DNA of 64,000 nt from Nepenthes gracilis. Lineage: Eukaryota > Streptophyta > Magnoliopsida > Caryophyllales > Nepenthaceae. Both the position numbers and the translations under genes were made by a program. The stretch spans positions 62,001 to 126,000 of the forward strand of contig BSYO01000031.1 of assembly GCA_033239525.1 (NCBI GenBank). The letters run 5' to 3'. Position 1 is the first letter of the stretch. The number at the start of each line of letters is the position of its first letter. A model generated the notes under the pieces. That model worked only from the letters and a program-made list of their open reading frames with translations. It had not been told where the DNA came from and searched no databases. Positions 1 through 12,151 of this stretch are shown one piece after another.

Positions 1-605
1 GGAGGAAGGAATGATGCGAGTCCCACATTGAAAAGCTTGAGACAAAACCTCCAACTTATAAGTTAGAGAGCTCTCCCTCCTACTAGACCGGTCTTTTGGG
101 ATGGACTCTCCTTCTGGCTTATGCTTGCATCACAATTTTTGTCCCTGCAATCACAAGAGACCACATGTTAACAACGGTCACAAGGGCTTGTTTGTTGAAC
201 TGTTGCTAGCTGAGCTGTACCTGTGGAGACCATGCAACAATCAACCCTATTGATCTATATATTGTTGGACAGTTTTGGATCTAGCTACTTAGGCCCACCG
301 CCACGTATTCTGGTTCTTGAGTTTGGAGGAGCTGCTGCTAGGCCATTGCTTCCTGGGCCATTCTTCTTTTTGCAAGCTGGATTCTAAACCGACCCGTGGC
401 CAGCCATACCCATTAATTCCTTTTAAAACTAAATAAACCCACAGGATAATTATAGTATGCAGCTATTTCTATGTGGCGCTGATTAGAGTCTTTGTATTCT
501 ATCGTTTCATAACCCTTCATTTACCCTCCCTCACGGTCATCCTCCGTTTCTTCCCATCCCATTTCAAATTCTTCATCCTACTCTTTTTCCGATTTCATGT
601 CTTAC

Positions 606-628
606 AAATATATATATATATATATATT
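606..628. repeat. (TA)n microsatellite
   Basis: About eleven uninterrupted TA dinucleotides can be read directly. It lies in pyrimidine-rich intergenic DNA. Confidence 0.85.
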
Positions 629-1164
629 CATTCCATGGCCATTTGTTTACTCTCCCTCTCGGTCATCCTCTATTTCTCCCCAATCCTATTTCCAACTCTT
701 CATCCTACTCTTTTTCGGATTTCGTATCTTTTATATGTCAGTAAATTTCAAATATTACAATTCTATTTTCTTCCAAAACGGTGGAAAAGGCTTTAGTGAA
801 CATGCTTTTAGTAGCCTTGCGCCAAAAGTTTGATGCTGCCATAATTCACAAACTAGAAATCTTTCTAATGGGTTTTTGGTATACCATTTGATTACACTAT
901 CTGTATTATATTTGATTCTGATGTGACACATTCGTTCGTATCTTTATACTTTATAGGACGTTTGAAAGCTATTCTAAAGCTATTGAACTTCACACTAGTA
1001 CCTTCTACTCTAATCAGCGAGATTATTAATGTATATTAGATGTATGCTAGTTGTGTTGTTTGGGTGGGGACCATCATCTACCTATTGACTTGATCAACCT
1101 CGGTATGCTAGAGTTTGACCAATCAAATGTATCCATATATTTTCTTACATCATTCTTATATATT

Positions 1165-1400
1165 TCTATTTTGTTGGAAAGATTTTTGATTTGAATATTA
1201 GAGAATAAATCAGAGAGTAAGTCCTGTCAATCTTCTAATATCTTATTTATAGTTTGGAGTGAGCATGTTTCAGATTAGCAATGACGAAAATCGGACGTAC
1301 ACCAATTCAACCTGTGACAAAAGATTGAGTAGTTCCTTGATTCGTACCATAATCCGGATATCAGGGACGCATCGAAGGATAAATGAGGAAAAAATCGATG
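1165..1400 (+). repeat. LTR-like fragment, related to 26093-26300
   Basis: This stretch aligns with 26093-26300 in the same orientation. Both have a GAAAGAT core, then a TTTGA(A/G)TATTAGAG block, then GCGAAAATCGGAC or similar, and end near GGATGCATC or GGACGCATC. The order (attached to pyrimidine-rich upstream sequence in the second copy) resembles the U5 end of Tat-type LTRs, but no primer-binding site follows, so this is a remnant. The LTR assignment is inferred; the similarity is seen. Confidence 0.45.
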
Positions 1401-2234
1401 GTTCAACTATGGTTTAGGCTCGGTTTGTGATGTAGTCCAATATTAAAAACAATAACAATAAACTGAAAAATAAAACTATTTTGGTTTGAATCTGTAAAAA
1501 TAGAAGAAAAAACTCAGCAATGGGACTTTAAGTCAAATGAGAGAGAAAATACAAATTAAAAAAGACTCAACCTTTTATTAATCTAATTTAAAAATTACTC
1601 ACCTAAGTTGTGACGATTTGAGTTCGGATTGTCAGACACAACCAAACCAATTACATGAAAAAAATCTCAAAATACATAATTATTAAATATTTATTATAAA
1701 TTTTAATATTTTTCAATTATAAAGACTATCATTTCATGATTATATCATATAAATATTTAAAAAATTAAAAATTATTAAAAATTACCGGCCGCAATATAAA
1801 AGAAAACAACCAAACCTCTAATACATAATATCTTGATTGCCATAAAAAAATAATAGTTTCTAGCCTATAAAATCCTGTTTATCTAAAAGTCTTGTATCAA
1901 ATGTTGGACCCTCTGCTAGTGCTACATATTTAAGTCAAATTTGGAACCAATAAAAGGCATTTATGAACTAAAATCCCAACAATTAATAATAAACGACAAC
2001 ATATAATAATCAATAATTATCTTGGCTAATAATATTAAACATACAAAAACAATAAAACTAATATAATGCTCAATAATAAATTTTATCCGATCTCTACAGT
2101 TCATCATAACTACGACTCAAAATAATAATAAGAATAAGTCTTATCAGGCCTTCAAAGTACAAAGATAAAAGAATTTTGTAAAATTTGAATCTCATCAATA
2201 ATAGGTAAGAATCCCTCAGAGTCAAATATTACCA

Positions 2235-2640
2235 GAAAGATAGAAATTTTTTGGGGCCAAATCTCAATATGAATAACTTGGATATTGAATAATAATAAGT
2301 ATTATAGATTTTACAAAATTTGAATCCTACTGAATCAACACATAGATTCTATCGAATGTAATTCATAAATTCCATTAAAACCCAAGCTTAAGAGATATCA
2401 ATAATAACGATATATCACAAAAATTTTTTTGAATCTGATTTTGTCACTGTAGATCAAAGACTACATATGTCATCTCCCGTCGATTGGGTATATATCACAG
2501 GATAACTGATATTCGTAAGTTTAATATGTAATTAAATTTATGGTCTATCGAGACTCTATCAAACAAAGTATAGACATCTCACCAGTGTGTGTTTTCTTTT
2601 CCTACACATCTCAACATATCAAATCAAATATCTCTCGTTG
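2235..2640 (+). repeat. Dispersed repeat copy 1 (partner at 61560-61970)
   Basis: About 400 bases here match 61560-61970 in the same orientation with many substitutions and small gaps. Shared words include TTTACAAAATTTGAATC, TCAATAATAAC, GTTGGGTATATA or similar, CGTAAGTTTA and AAAGTATAGACATCT. No coding potential is visible. It is probably an old LTR or other mobile-element fragment; the class cannot be fixed from two copies. Confidence 0.55.
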
Positions 2641-4006
2641 TGATATTTCTCGATATCATACTATACAATAGTCACATGATTATACATGTTATTCTACACT
2701 AAGCAGTATATTTCATCACCACCATGATATAAAAATTAGTATCGAATGACTATTGACAACAATAAGGTTTTACAAGTTCTATAATTTTTATGAATATAAT
2801 ATTTTTTTATGCAATCTTCTTTTTCTTGATCGTTAAAAGCCAATAACTTATTTATATAACTGAATATAAAGTAAAGGAAATTCGTAACTATAATAACAAC
2901 AGTGTTGTTTGGTGTTGATAAAGATTATATTTACGCAATTAAAACTAATCTATAAAAGGTCGTCACCGATAAAAATAATAAAAAGTCAAGGTTATACTAA
3001 GTATCCGATCACACCACAGTTACAGTCAGGTGCAAAGACTTGAGAGTTTTATACTTCACTTTATCGATGCAACAATTAACCGCAACAATACATGAAAGCG
3101 TAAGTTACAAGAACTCTATCCACTAGAAATCTGACTCTAATCCACTTATTTGAGAGGAAATACAGCAGCTTTACAATAATTGCAAACAGAGGGTGTTTGG
3201 GGCTGGTTTTATTATTGTTCCTCCGTCAACTAATTCCTACCTTTTCAGGTAATTAAAACGGCATTTCATAGTACAAAAATAACAATTTAAAAAAAATGAA
3301 TGTATTTATTAAACGTATAAATAGTTGATCAATAATCGGTTCGGAAACTGCTTTCTGTAAGTTACGAATCTCGGCCAGGATGCGAGGATACGACACTTTC
3401 CTTCGACGCTTTCCTTCACCCTGTTACTGTCCATCGTCTTTTCCCTTCTAACCTGATGTTGTCGACTCCTCTAATGGCATAAAATTACCCCTCATAGCAA
3501 GAAATCTTTCTTAAACCAATATACCACTAATTTCATACAAAATTTGAGTCAAACAACGAGATAAGCAAATACTTCCAACGTGGTTCTTAATTGCTCTCTT
3601 TACCGGGTTTAAGAACAACTACAAGAGATCGTAACAGAGCTTGCAATTACTATTGAGGATGATAAAATGAGCAATCCAAGAAGATGGAATACACTTGCAA
3701 GATGCTAAAACTGATGTGAAATGGGAATATCACTTACTTTGACTTATAGTGAAGTAATTTCATCAACACAAATGCTAATTTCATTTAACAATATAAACTA
3801 ATGATTTTTGCAACATTTAGGTAAATTAGCACGATCAGAAGATGTCTTCTCCTTGATTTCTTGAAAAGGAAAAAACGGCTCCATTTCGTGGACGATGGAA
3901 TTAGAGCTTAAATTCCCAAATAAAATAATGGAAACTACTAACCAAAGGAGCTGGGAAATACACAGTAAGATGATAAGATTATGAGGGCTTAAGAATCCCT
4001 TTGCGT

Positions 4007-4559
4007 TGTCTAGGCCTGATTGATACGAATGGGAAAATGGTTCAGGTATCTCAAATTACCAGACAAAGTGCCCCGCAGGCTCATCTACCCCACAAACTCT
4101 AGGATTATATTTAGTTATATTACAATTTTATTACACTACATTATTCTTATTTTATACTTTCTGTTATATTTCTGTTATTATACTGAAGTTGGTTATGCTG
4201 CTGTTATGCTGCTGTCCCTTCTGTTATTGTTGGCTCGGTGGCATTGATTGGCGTCGTTAGCTTCTAATTGAATTTGGTTGAGTTGTTAGTATATAATGTA
4301 ACTAGTTGCTACAGTAATGCAAGATATGATTTCCTTCTAGAACCCTCTTCTGCTTTTCAGACTTCTATTCCTCTGACACACACTCTCTCTTGTTCTCACC
4401 CTCTCCATCTCTGTGGTGTGCTATCTCTCTTTCCTTTTTCTTGTTAACCGGCGACTGTGCAGGAAAGGAACGAGGAAAGCTGATTTCAGAAGGCCTCAAT
4501 CCATCTGTAGATAGCTGGTTTCTACTCACTTGCCTTCGAAGGCTCAAAGGCACGTATCA
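4007..4559 (+). repeat. G1 5' LTR
   Basis: It starts TGTCTAGGCCTGATTGAT and ends CACGTATCA; the same boundaries recur at 9694-10249. A CT-rich block near 4375-4440 is shared with the 3' copy. The bases just after the LTR (TTTGATGCTCTCATTAAGAG) do not look like the usual initiator-Met primer-binding site; similar motifs are known in some plant gypsy elements. Confidence 0.88.
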
Positions 4560-5770
4560 TTTGATGCTCTCATTAAGAGAGAGATAATAGAGGAAACGAC
4601 TACTCACTACAATGCTCAGGAGGAGTCTATCGCTGGACTGGCGAAGGATTTGAAAGACGTTGCGGTTATAGTCCAACAACATGCAAAAGGTATGGCTCCC
4701 AAGTCTACCCTCACCAACCACATCCAAAAATCTTTAGCTAAATTCCTCTATTCTGTAAACCGCCTTGAGAAACAACCCTCGTTACTGCCTCTACTTCCAA
4801 CCCCCCTTCAATTTCAACCTCATTAGCTTTGATTGTGGCTCAACCCCCTCAAGCCCTAAATCTCCTACCACAGACGCAACCAAATAGCCCACTTACTAAC
4901 AATCTACAATCACCTAAACTCGAGATTCCCTTTTTCTCTAGTGTGAACGTGCTCAGATGGCTCTTTCAAATCGATCAGTTCTTCTTATACCATGACACGC
5001 TGCCAGAGCAAAAACTAACCATAGCAGCATTTTATATGATCGGCGCGGCCCTTCAAAGGTATCAGTGGATGCACGTGACTCAGTAGCTATCGACTTCGAA
5101 AATTTTCTCCCGAGATTTGGAGCTTCGATTTGGGCCCTCGATATATTTGAACTACAAAGCTACTCTCTACAAGCTTTGCCAAACCAACACTGTAGTAGCT
5201 TATTTGACAGAGGTCGAGTCCCTCTCCACCAGTACCAGTAGACTTTCTATCACGAATCTTTTGAATTGCTTTATTTTTGAGCTTCGTGATAATATCAAAC
5301 GAGAGTTGTTATTGCTTAAACTTTTTTCCTTATCGGAAGCCATAGGCTTGGCTAAACTAGTGGAGAGAAACTAGAAGTTGGGCGACCACATCTTCAACAC
5401 CTATTACCTCCTAAGCAAACCACGAACACTTCGATAGTTCTAACAAAAACCTCCTCTCCCTCCAACCCTCCTCTAAAATTGCCTATACGGAAGCTCACTC
5501 TTGCAGAGATGGCAGCTTGCCGTGAGAAGGGCACGTGTTTCAATTGTGATGAACGTTTCACTCCCGGTCACCGGTGTAAACCACCGCAATTTCTATGTAT
5601 GACCTCGGAGGACAATACCATGGCACATCCTGTTCCACCAAATTCAAAGGAGCAGGAACCCCCAACAGACCCTCTTCAGGAAATAGAACTGGCGCCTACG
5701 GCCATTGAAGTTGCCCCAACAATCTCTTTATATGCATTGGAAGGACACTTTGTTCCTTCTACGCTGAGAT
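4530..5770 (+). pseudogene. G1 gag remnant
   Basis: Fragments in several frames give a gypsy Gag. The N-terminal part is at 4530-4823, capsid-like segments are at 4829-5083 and 5117-5371, and a zinc knuckle lies at about 5520-5580 (Cys-Phe-Asn-Cys, then seven residues, His-Arg-Cys). This C-X2-C-X7-H-X-C spacing occurs in many plant gypsy Gags that read CFNCDE..PGHRC. Stops separate the fragments, for example TAG after the segment ending at 5083. Gag would form the virus-like particle and package the RNA, but this copy cannot make a whole protein. The frame continues into the protease region near 5778. Confidence 0.8.
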
Positions 5771-5868
5771 TGTGGTTGTATTAGTGAATAGCAGCTCTAC
5801 TCATAATTTTCTACTGTCGTACTTGGCCAAACATCTGGGACTTCCCATCGTTCATTCCCAACACCTTA

Positions 5869-6073
5869 CGTCATGTTTGGTTGCAGAAATTGGGGGAGAA
5901 TAGAATTTCTATTCCCGCGAGAATAAGAATTCCTCCGTTTGGTTAGTGATATGGTGAAAATTGTTATTCCCTGAAAATTATTATTCCCACAAATGTGGGA
6001 ATAATAATTCCCACCACTTATATGAGAATAACAATTCCCACCGTTTATATGAAAATTGTTATTCCCGCATATA

Positions 6074-6122
<49 letters not shown>

Positions 6123-6463
6123 AGGTATTATTATTTATTTATTTTATTATTATTATTATTATTATTAGATAATATTATTATTATATTTATTATTATTATT
6201 ATTATTATTTATAAGGTATTATTATTATTATTATTATTACATATTATTATTATTATTACTATTATCATTATTATTATTATTACTATTCTCACATTATTCC
6301 TCATACTATTCTACAAACCAAATAATGGAATACTAATTCCCATATTATTTTATTCCAACAACTAAATATAAGAATAACAATTTTAACTTTATTCTCATCC
6401 TTTTCTATTCCCTGAAATAACTATTCTATTCCCACATTATTTTATTCTAACAACCAAACGTAC
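5869..6463. mobile_element. MITE-like insertion in G1 pol
   Basis: The gypsy reading frame is interrupted by about 590 non-coding bases and then resumes (the protease motif region continues with TVGNE). The ends are inverted: TGTTTGGTTG near 5873-5882 and CAACCAAACGTA near 6451-6462, followed inward on both sides by GAATAGAA-type blocks. Many plant MITEs have GTTTGGTTG-type ends. Inside are degenerate ATTCCCAC repeats, a perfect 16-bp palindrome arm pair at 5976-6009 and a long (ATT)n tract. The target duplication is unclear, so I do not assign a superfamily. Confidence 0.7.
6074..6290. repeat. (ATT)n microsatellite inside the MITE
   Basis: Long interrupted runs of TTA/ATT trinucleotides are directly visible. 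The translated leucine- and isoleucine-rich frame across it is an artefact of this repeat. Confidence 0.9.
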
Positions 6464-9400
6464 CGTTATTGTCACGGTAGGGAATGAAAATTCTCTACAA
6501 TGCAAAGGCTTGTGCTCTAATGTTAATGTTACTCTGGGACCCTCCACTTTCAGTGTAGATCTCCATTTACTACCTATAGATAGGACGAATATTGTGTTGG
6601 AAGTACAGTGGCTTGTTTCTATTGGCCTTGTATTGTTCGACTATAAGGCATTATGGATGAGCTTTAATTATGAAGGGAGTTCCCTTACTCTCCACGGTCT
6701 GCGGAAACCATCCATGTCCCCTATGACCCTAGGCCAGTTAAAACCCAGTGATATTATCAATTCTACTGCCTCTTTTTTTCAATTGACTATTACTCCGGTG
6801 TTAGACAAAAAGTTAAATTTCCTAACTTGCTTACCCTCCAATGTTGACCCTACCATAACCATAACCCTTAACGACATTCTTTCCACCTTTACAGACGTTT
6901 TTGACACTCGACGTGGCCTGCCCCCATAATGCAACACAACTGTATCCCCTTGAAAGCAAACACCTCGCCTGTGAGTGTCAAGCTTTATCACTACCCTCAT
7001 TTCTAAAAGGTTGAAATGGAAAAGCTAATACGTGAGATACTCAATGGAAGGATTTATACGCCCAGTATAAGTCCTTTATCCTCACCAATATTATTGGTTA
7101 AAAAGAAATATGGAAGTTGGCAATTCTGTGTTGACTACAGGGCGCTCAACGCCATCACTGTTAAAGATTGCTTTCCAATTCCAACTGTAGATGAGTTATT
7201 GGACGAATTACATGGTGCTTGGATTTTTTTCTAAGTTGGATTTACGCACGAGTTACCATCAGATGCGCGTCCACTCTGAGGACATCCATAAGACAACATT
7301 CCAGGCTCACGAGGGGCATTCAGAATTCCTAGTCATGCCTTTCAGTTTGTCTAATGCCCCATCTACATTTCAATCAGAAATGAATGCTATTTTTTGACCT
7401 ATATTACAGAAATTTATCTTGGTGTTTTTTGATGATATATTGGTCTATAGTTCCTCTTGGGAACAACATTTCCAACACCTTTTTCGAGTATTCCAGACTT
7501 TACGCACCCATTCCTTCTATGCCAAACAATCAAAGTGTGAGTTCGACCTTTCCACGTTGTCTTATCTGGAACACATTGTGTCAGCAATAGGGTGGAAGTG
7601 GATCCAACAAAGATTGAGGCCATCCAGTGCTGGCCCACACGCATGAATGTCCGACAGTTGTGCAGATTCCTGGGTCTGGCTGGCTACTATTAACATTTTG
7701 TAGCACGATATGCTCAACTCTTAGCACCACTTATGAAATTACTACAGAAGGATGCCTTCCTGTGGACCAGTGAAGCTGAAATCGTCATGAATGCCCTCAA
7801 AGCTGCTCTCACTTCCACCCCTATTTTGGCCTTGCTAGATTTTTCCAAGACCTTTAGAGTGTAAATAGATGCTTTCGGGCATGGCATGGGAGAGGTACTC
7901 CTCCAAGCTGGCCACCCTATAGCCTTTTTTCTGTAAACAACTTAGGGCCAAACTACAAGCAGCTTCCACGTACATTAAGGAACTTTATGCTATCACGGAG
8001 GCGGTCAAATAGTGACGACAGTACCTCCTGGATGCTAAATTTACTATTCAGGTTGATCACCAACTCCTCAAGACATTATTAAATCAAACTATTCACACCT
8101 CAGACCAGCAGGTTGGATTATGAAACTAATAGGGTATGACTTTGATATTGTGTATTAGGCAGGAAAAGAAAATGGTCCTACCGACGCTCTGTCTCGGGTT
8201 TCGGAAGCCTCTTGTCATGCCTTACAAGCTATATCTCAGCTAATCATGGCATTATTGTCGGCACTACGCAAATTCAATGCGTGACATTCCCCATCTGCCG
8301 AGCTTGCCCAGTCTATTTTGGACCGACCAGGTGAACATGCGAATTTCTCCTACTGGGATGGATTAATATTCTATAAGAACTGAATTCTGGTTCCCCCCGA
8401 ATCAACGCTATAAGATTGATACTACAAGAATTCCACAATTCACCAGTAGGGGCATATGGGAGTTCAATGCACTCATGCTCGAATAGCTGCTACTTTCTAC
8501 TAGACTCAAATGAGGAAGGAGATTTGTGACAATGTCTCCGCTTGTACAACTTGTCAACAAGCTAAATCCCTCAACACCCTGCCCCAAGGCTTGCTCCAAT
8601 CACTCCCGATTCCAGGACAGATTTTGGAATGCCTCTCCATAGATTTCATTACGCACCTACCGCCTTTGAAGGCCAAGACCGTCATCCTGGAAGTGGTCGA
8701 TCGGTTATCGATGTATGCTCACTTTTCTCCATTAAACACTCACTTCACGGCCACTATTGTTGCCGAAGTCTTTATCAAAGACATATGCTAGTTACATGGA
8801 TTTTTAGTTGACATTGTCACGGACCGAGACCCTTTCTTAATGAATTAATTCTGGAAGGAGTTGTTTAAATCCCAGGATACAAAATTATTCACTAGCAATT
8901 CATATTATCCGCAATCTGATGGACAAATAGAAGTCGTTAATCACTGTCTGGAAGATTATTTACGCTGTTTTATTGCCGGATGACCCTCTACTTGGGTTCA
9001 ATATTTGCCCAATTCTGAATGGAGCTACAATACAGTATGACATTCCTCAATCAAAATGAGTCCTTTCGAGGCGGTGTATGGCAGCCCCTCCGTCATTACT
9101 AGGTTATGTTCGGGGCTCGTCACCTGTGGCAGCAGTAGATGAGTTACTAACTGATCGAGCATGATTTCTCTAGGACCTTAAAGCTCATCTCCAGTGAGCA
9201 CAACTTTGTGTGAAGAACCAGTTCGATACTCACCGAACCGATAGGGAGTTTCAAATGGATGATTTGATATATGTCAAACTACAACCGTATCGACAAGCTT
9301 CGGTGGCGCATCGCCAATCCAACAAGCTAGCCAAGCAATATTATGGGCCCTTCCGAATCCTAGAGCGTATTGGCTCGGTAGCTTATCGATTGGAATTGCC

Positions 9401-9693
9401 GGAACACTCCCAAATTCATAATGTGTTTCATATTTTCTTATTAAAACAAAGTTGTGGTGATCCCTCTGTTCCATATTCTGACTTGCCTACCAAGGCCCGA
9501 AAATACCAGCCCCTCCTTGTTCCCCAAACTCTGCTGGGTTTTCAGAGGCAAGGGGCGCATTATCCCTCAAGTATTGGTGCAGTGGCAGTTCCTAGGCACC
9601 CGAAGATGTCACGTGGGAGTCTGTGGCTGAAATTCTTTAGGATTTTTCCTCATTTAACATTGAGGATAAGGTTTGTTTCGATGAGGATAGTAA

Positions 9694-10249
9694 TGTCACC
9701 GGCCTGATTGATATGGATGGAGAAATGGTTTGGGTCCCTTAGATTACCAAATGAAGTGCCCGGCAGACTCATCCATCTCGCAAACTCCAAAATTATATTT
9801 AGTTATATTACAATTTTATTAGATTATATTATTCTTATTTTATACTGACCGCTACATTTATGTTATTATACCAAAGTTGGTTATACTGGTGTTATGATGC
9901 TGTCCCTTCTGTTATTGTTGGCTCGGTAGCATTGATTGGCGTCGTTAGCTACTAACTGAATTTGGTTGAGTTGTTAGAATATAATGTAACTAGCTGCTAC
10001 GGTAATGCAAAATATGATTTCCTTCTGGAACCATCTTCTGCTTTTCAGTCTTCTATCCCTTTGACACACTCTCTCTCTCTCGTTCTCACCCTCTCCGTCT
10101 CTCTGGTCAGCTATCTCTCTTTCCTCTTTCTTGTTAACTGGCGACTGTGCAGGAAAGGAACGAGGAAAGCTGATTTCAGAAGGCCTCGTTCCATCTGTAG
10201 ATAGCTGGCTCCTGCTCACTTGCTTTCAGGGGCTCGAAGGCACGTATCA
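9694..10249 (+). repeat. G1 3' LTR
   Basis: It starts TGTCACCGGCCTGATTGAT directly after the purine-rich GAGGATAGTAA (likely polypurine tract, about 9683-9693). It ends CACGTATCA, as the 5' LTR does. The copies share long blocks such as GGCATTGATTGGCGTCGTTAG or near-identical versions. Confidence 0.88.
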
Positions 10250-11019
10250 CATTGGTTGCCAAGTACTGTAAAAACATAGCAATGTTGTAGCAGCAACGAG
10301 TAATGGTAGCAACAGCATGGCGGCTTATAACACGGCAAGAAGCAGCATCAACGACGGCCGTAACACCTCGTTTAATTGTCGCAACCCACAGCGGCAGCAA
10401 GCACTAGTAGTAAAAGAAAAATAGGGTGTTGGGATCTGTATCCCCTTCTTCTTCTCTGATTTTTCTCCACTCACTGCTTTCTTCCTTCTCTCCCGTTTGA
10501 ATGAATGCCTGCGAGAGGCTTGTATATAAAGAAATTCGGGATGAACAAAGCGGTCAAGGTCTGTTGTGGTGAATAATTTGGCTAGTAAAGAAGGAATCGT
10601 TTGGTCGGCTATGGGGACGAAGGTGGTCGAGTGCAATTTAGGGCAACTAAAAGGAATTAATCGGTTGGAGGAGGTTTAGAGTAGCGCGGAGTTATTGTTT
10701 TGGGAACAATCCACAGGATCCCGCTTCTTCAATATTTATTATTAAATTATTTTTTATTTAATAATAATAATTTAAAATATTAAATAAAAATATCTAAATA
10801 TAAAATTTTATTAAAAATTTTTTAATATTTAACTTAATATTTATTAAATATTAATATTATAATAAAAAAATTTTAAAAATTAATTATATATAATATTTTT
10901 AATGTATTAAAATTTAAATTATTGGATCTTAATTCAATGACTAAAAAAGAAAAAGTAAAGAGAAGTAGAGAATGAAAAGAAGCAGGATCTCTCATTCCCA
11001 ATCAGCCTCCCTCTCTCCT

Positions 11020-11023
<4 letters not shown>

Positions 11024-11053
<30 letters not shown>
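11024..11053. repeat. (TTA)n microsatellite
   Basis: About ten TTA units in a row are directly visible. Confidence 0.9.
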
Positions 11054-11258
11054 GTAATATAATTTGATCTAAAGAATTTTTTAATTTTTAGTAAATACTA
11101 ATAATTGCACGGCAAAATATTTGGTTGAGTTTAATTTGTTAATTCATTTTTCAAATGATTATACTTTTGAAATATATTTTCATCCTCCGAAAATTAGCCT
11201 AGTCTTGACCGTGCAATATCAATTTTAAAATAATTTATCTATATGATTTGATTTCTCA

Positions 11259-11810
11259 CACTACAGTAAAATGTAATTTTAGTGATAGGAATTATGATCG
11301 TTAAAAATATGATTACCATCATAAATAGTTATTAACGATAAAAAATTTTCACCGTTATTCCTTTGTCTTTAAAATTCTTTATTGACAAAATTTTAATTTT
11401 TATCATTAATCATTTAGATACTATTAATGATGTTATGTTTCTCATTGTTTAATATGAACAATTTTGAGAATAAATATCATCATTAATAGTAATAAAACTT
11501 TTAACTACGATACATTTCTATCCTTGAATTTAATTAACTGTGAGTGTACATACCGTCATTAATAGTAGCAAAATTTTTAACGATGATTTTTATCCTGTCA
11601 CTAAATCGAAATAATTACAGTTATATACCATCATTAATAACCAAACTTTTAACAATAGTATTTGCCACGTCATTAAACGTAAATAATTTCAAGACTAAAA
11701 TATTATCGTTAATAATATATCAATTATTGTCAGATTATATTCTATCATCATATCTCAACAATTATATCTGTATATATACTATATTTTTTATTTATCACAA
11801 CAATTAAAGG
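11259..11810 (+). repeat. Possible CACTA-element end with degenerate 76-bp repeats
   Basis: The segment opens with CACTACAGTAAAA, which resembles the CACTACA ends of CACTA (EnSpm) transposons. It is followed by a degenerate repeat whose anchor TCATTAATAGTA or TCATTAATAAC recurs near 11479, 11555 and 11631, spacing 76 bases. Each unit also has a (T/A)TTTTTAAC(G/T)A block. Subterminal repeats are usual for such elements. I found no opposite end (TGTAGTG) before the copia array, so it is a fragment at best. Confidence 0.35.
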
Positions 11811-12146
11811 AACCAATCAACTAACAATCATATAAAATTAATCAACCAATCTTCATTTCAATACTTGAGCTCCCCACATCTACATAAAAAAAATAAAATT
11901 AAAATCGCATTAATCTTTTTAGTTCATACCTTAAAATTTACTTCATTACCTTAAAATAAAATTAAAATCTACAATAACATAAATAATACGGAATAATCAA
12001 ACATTGAGAATGTGACACACTTTCCATTAGTTCAACAGCATAACAGCATACTTACAGCAAACATCAGCCACGGGTGCAGCATTACAGTGAAAATCAACTG
12101 ATTTACTTCAGCATATCAAGCATTTGTACCAGCAATCCAGCTTAGC

Positions 12147-12151
12147 AAATG
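12147..12151. repeat. Target site duplication AAATG, left
   Basis: AAATG here is repeated exactly at 22145-22149, outside the outer LTRs of the copia array. A 5-bp duplication is usual for LTR retrotransposon integration. Confidence 0.85.

Larger units (their letters stand above)
1..4006. other. AT-rich intergenic DNA
   Basis: No convincing gene is visible. The short open frames near 473-833 lie in pyrimidine-rich and TA-rich DNA and have no recognisable domain. The stretch contains an LTR-like fragment near 1165-1400 and a dispersed repeat near 2235-2640, both listed separately. The rest is AT-rich sequence in which I see nothing further. Confidence 0.7.
5778..9693 (+). pseudogene. G1 pol remnant (PR-RT-RH-IN-chromodomain-like)
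   Basis: Protease-like sequence at 5778-5860 reads VLVNSSSTHNF where the family normally has DSGS, so the catalytic Asp appears as Asn. After the MITE, protease and linker resume at 6510-6929. Reverse transcriptase lies at 7016-7650, with the active-site box FFDDILVYS at about 7422-7452. RNase H lies at 7700-8210, where the first catalytic-region Asp sits just after a stop. Integrase lies at 8400-9180 (zinc-binding CTTCQQAK, core [22 protein letters not shown]). A GPF/I module and chromodomain-like WES..F.. tail lie at 9210-9693. Stops such as TAA and TAG and several frame changes disable it. Many stops sit where CAG, CAA, CGA or TGG would be expected. Confidence 0.85.
4007..10249 (+). mobile_element. 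G1: decayed Ty3/gypsy LTR retrotransposon
   Basis: Two direct LTRs (553 and 556 bp) flank a 5.1-kb internal region encoding, in order, a gag zinc knuckle, protease, reverse transcriptase, RNase H, integrase and a chromodomain-like C terminus. This order is that of Ty3/gypsy, and the C terminus suggests a chromovirus. The LTRs start TGTC and end ATCA and differ by roughly 7 percent over a 125-base stretch I compared, so the insertion is old. The 5 bases on either side (TGCGT and CATTG) do not match, so no target duplication is visible. Every domain carries stops or frameshifts, and a MITE interrupts pol near 5869-6463. Confidence 0.9.
10250..12146. other. AT-rich intergenic DNA
   Basis: The first 450 bases are moderately GC-rich and contain a TATATAAA-type box at about 10521-10530 that reads as a TATA box on either strand, with a CT-rich stretch beside it. 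The minus-strand open frame 10325-10636 has no recognisable domain. From about 10730 the DNA is very AT-rich. A CACTA-like fragment at 11259-11810 is listed separately. Nothing else is seen. Confidence 0.6.

Noticed and set aside
1..120. GTCCCACATTG motif followed by TTATAAG, as in some plant LTR leaders
   Set aside because: No partner repeat or element structure was found in the window, so it cannot be called.
4002..4006. Target duplication for G1
   Set aside because: TGCGT before and CATTG after do not match; shifting the LTR edges by a few bases did not help.
5961..6365. Open frame with long Leu/Ile runs
   Set aside because: It is the translation of the (ATT)n tract inside the MITE.
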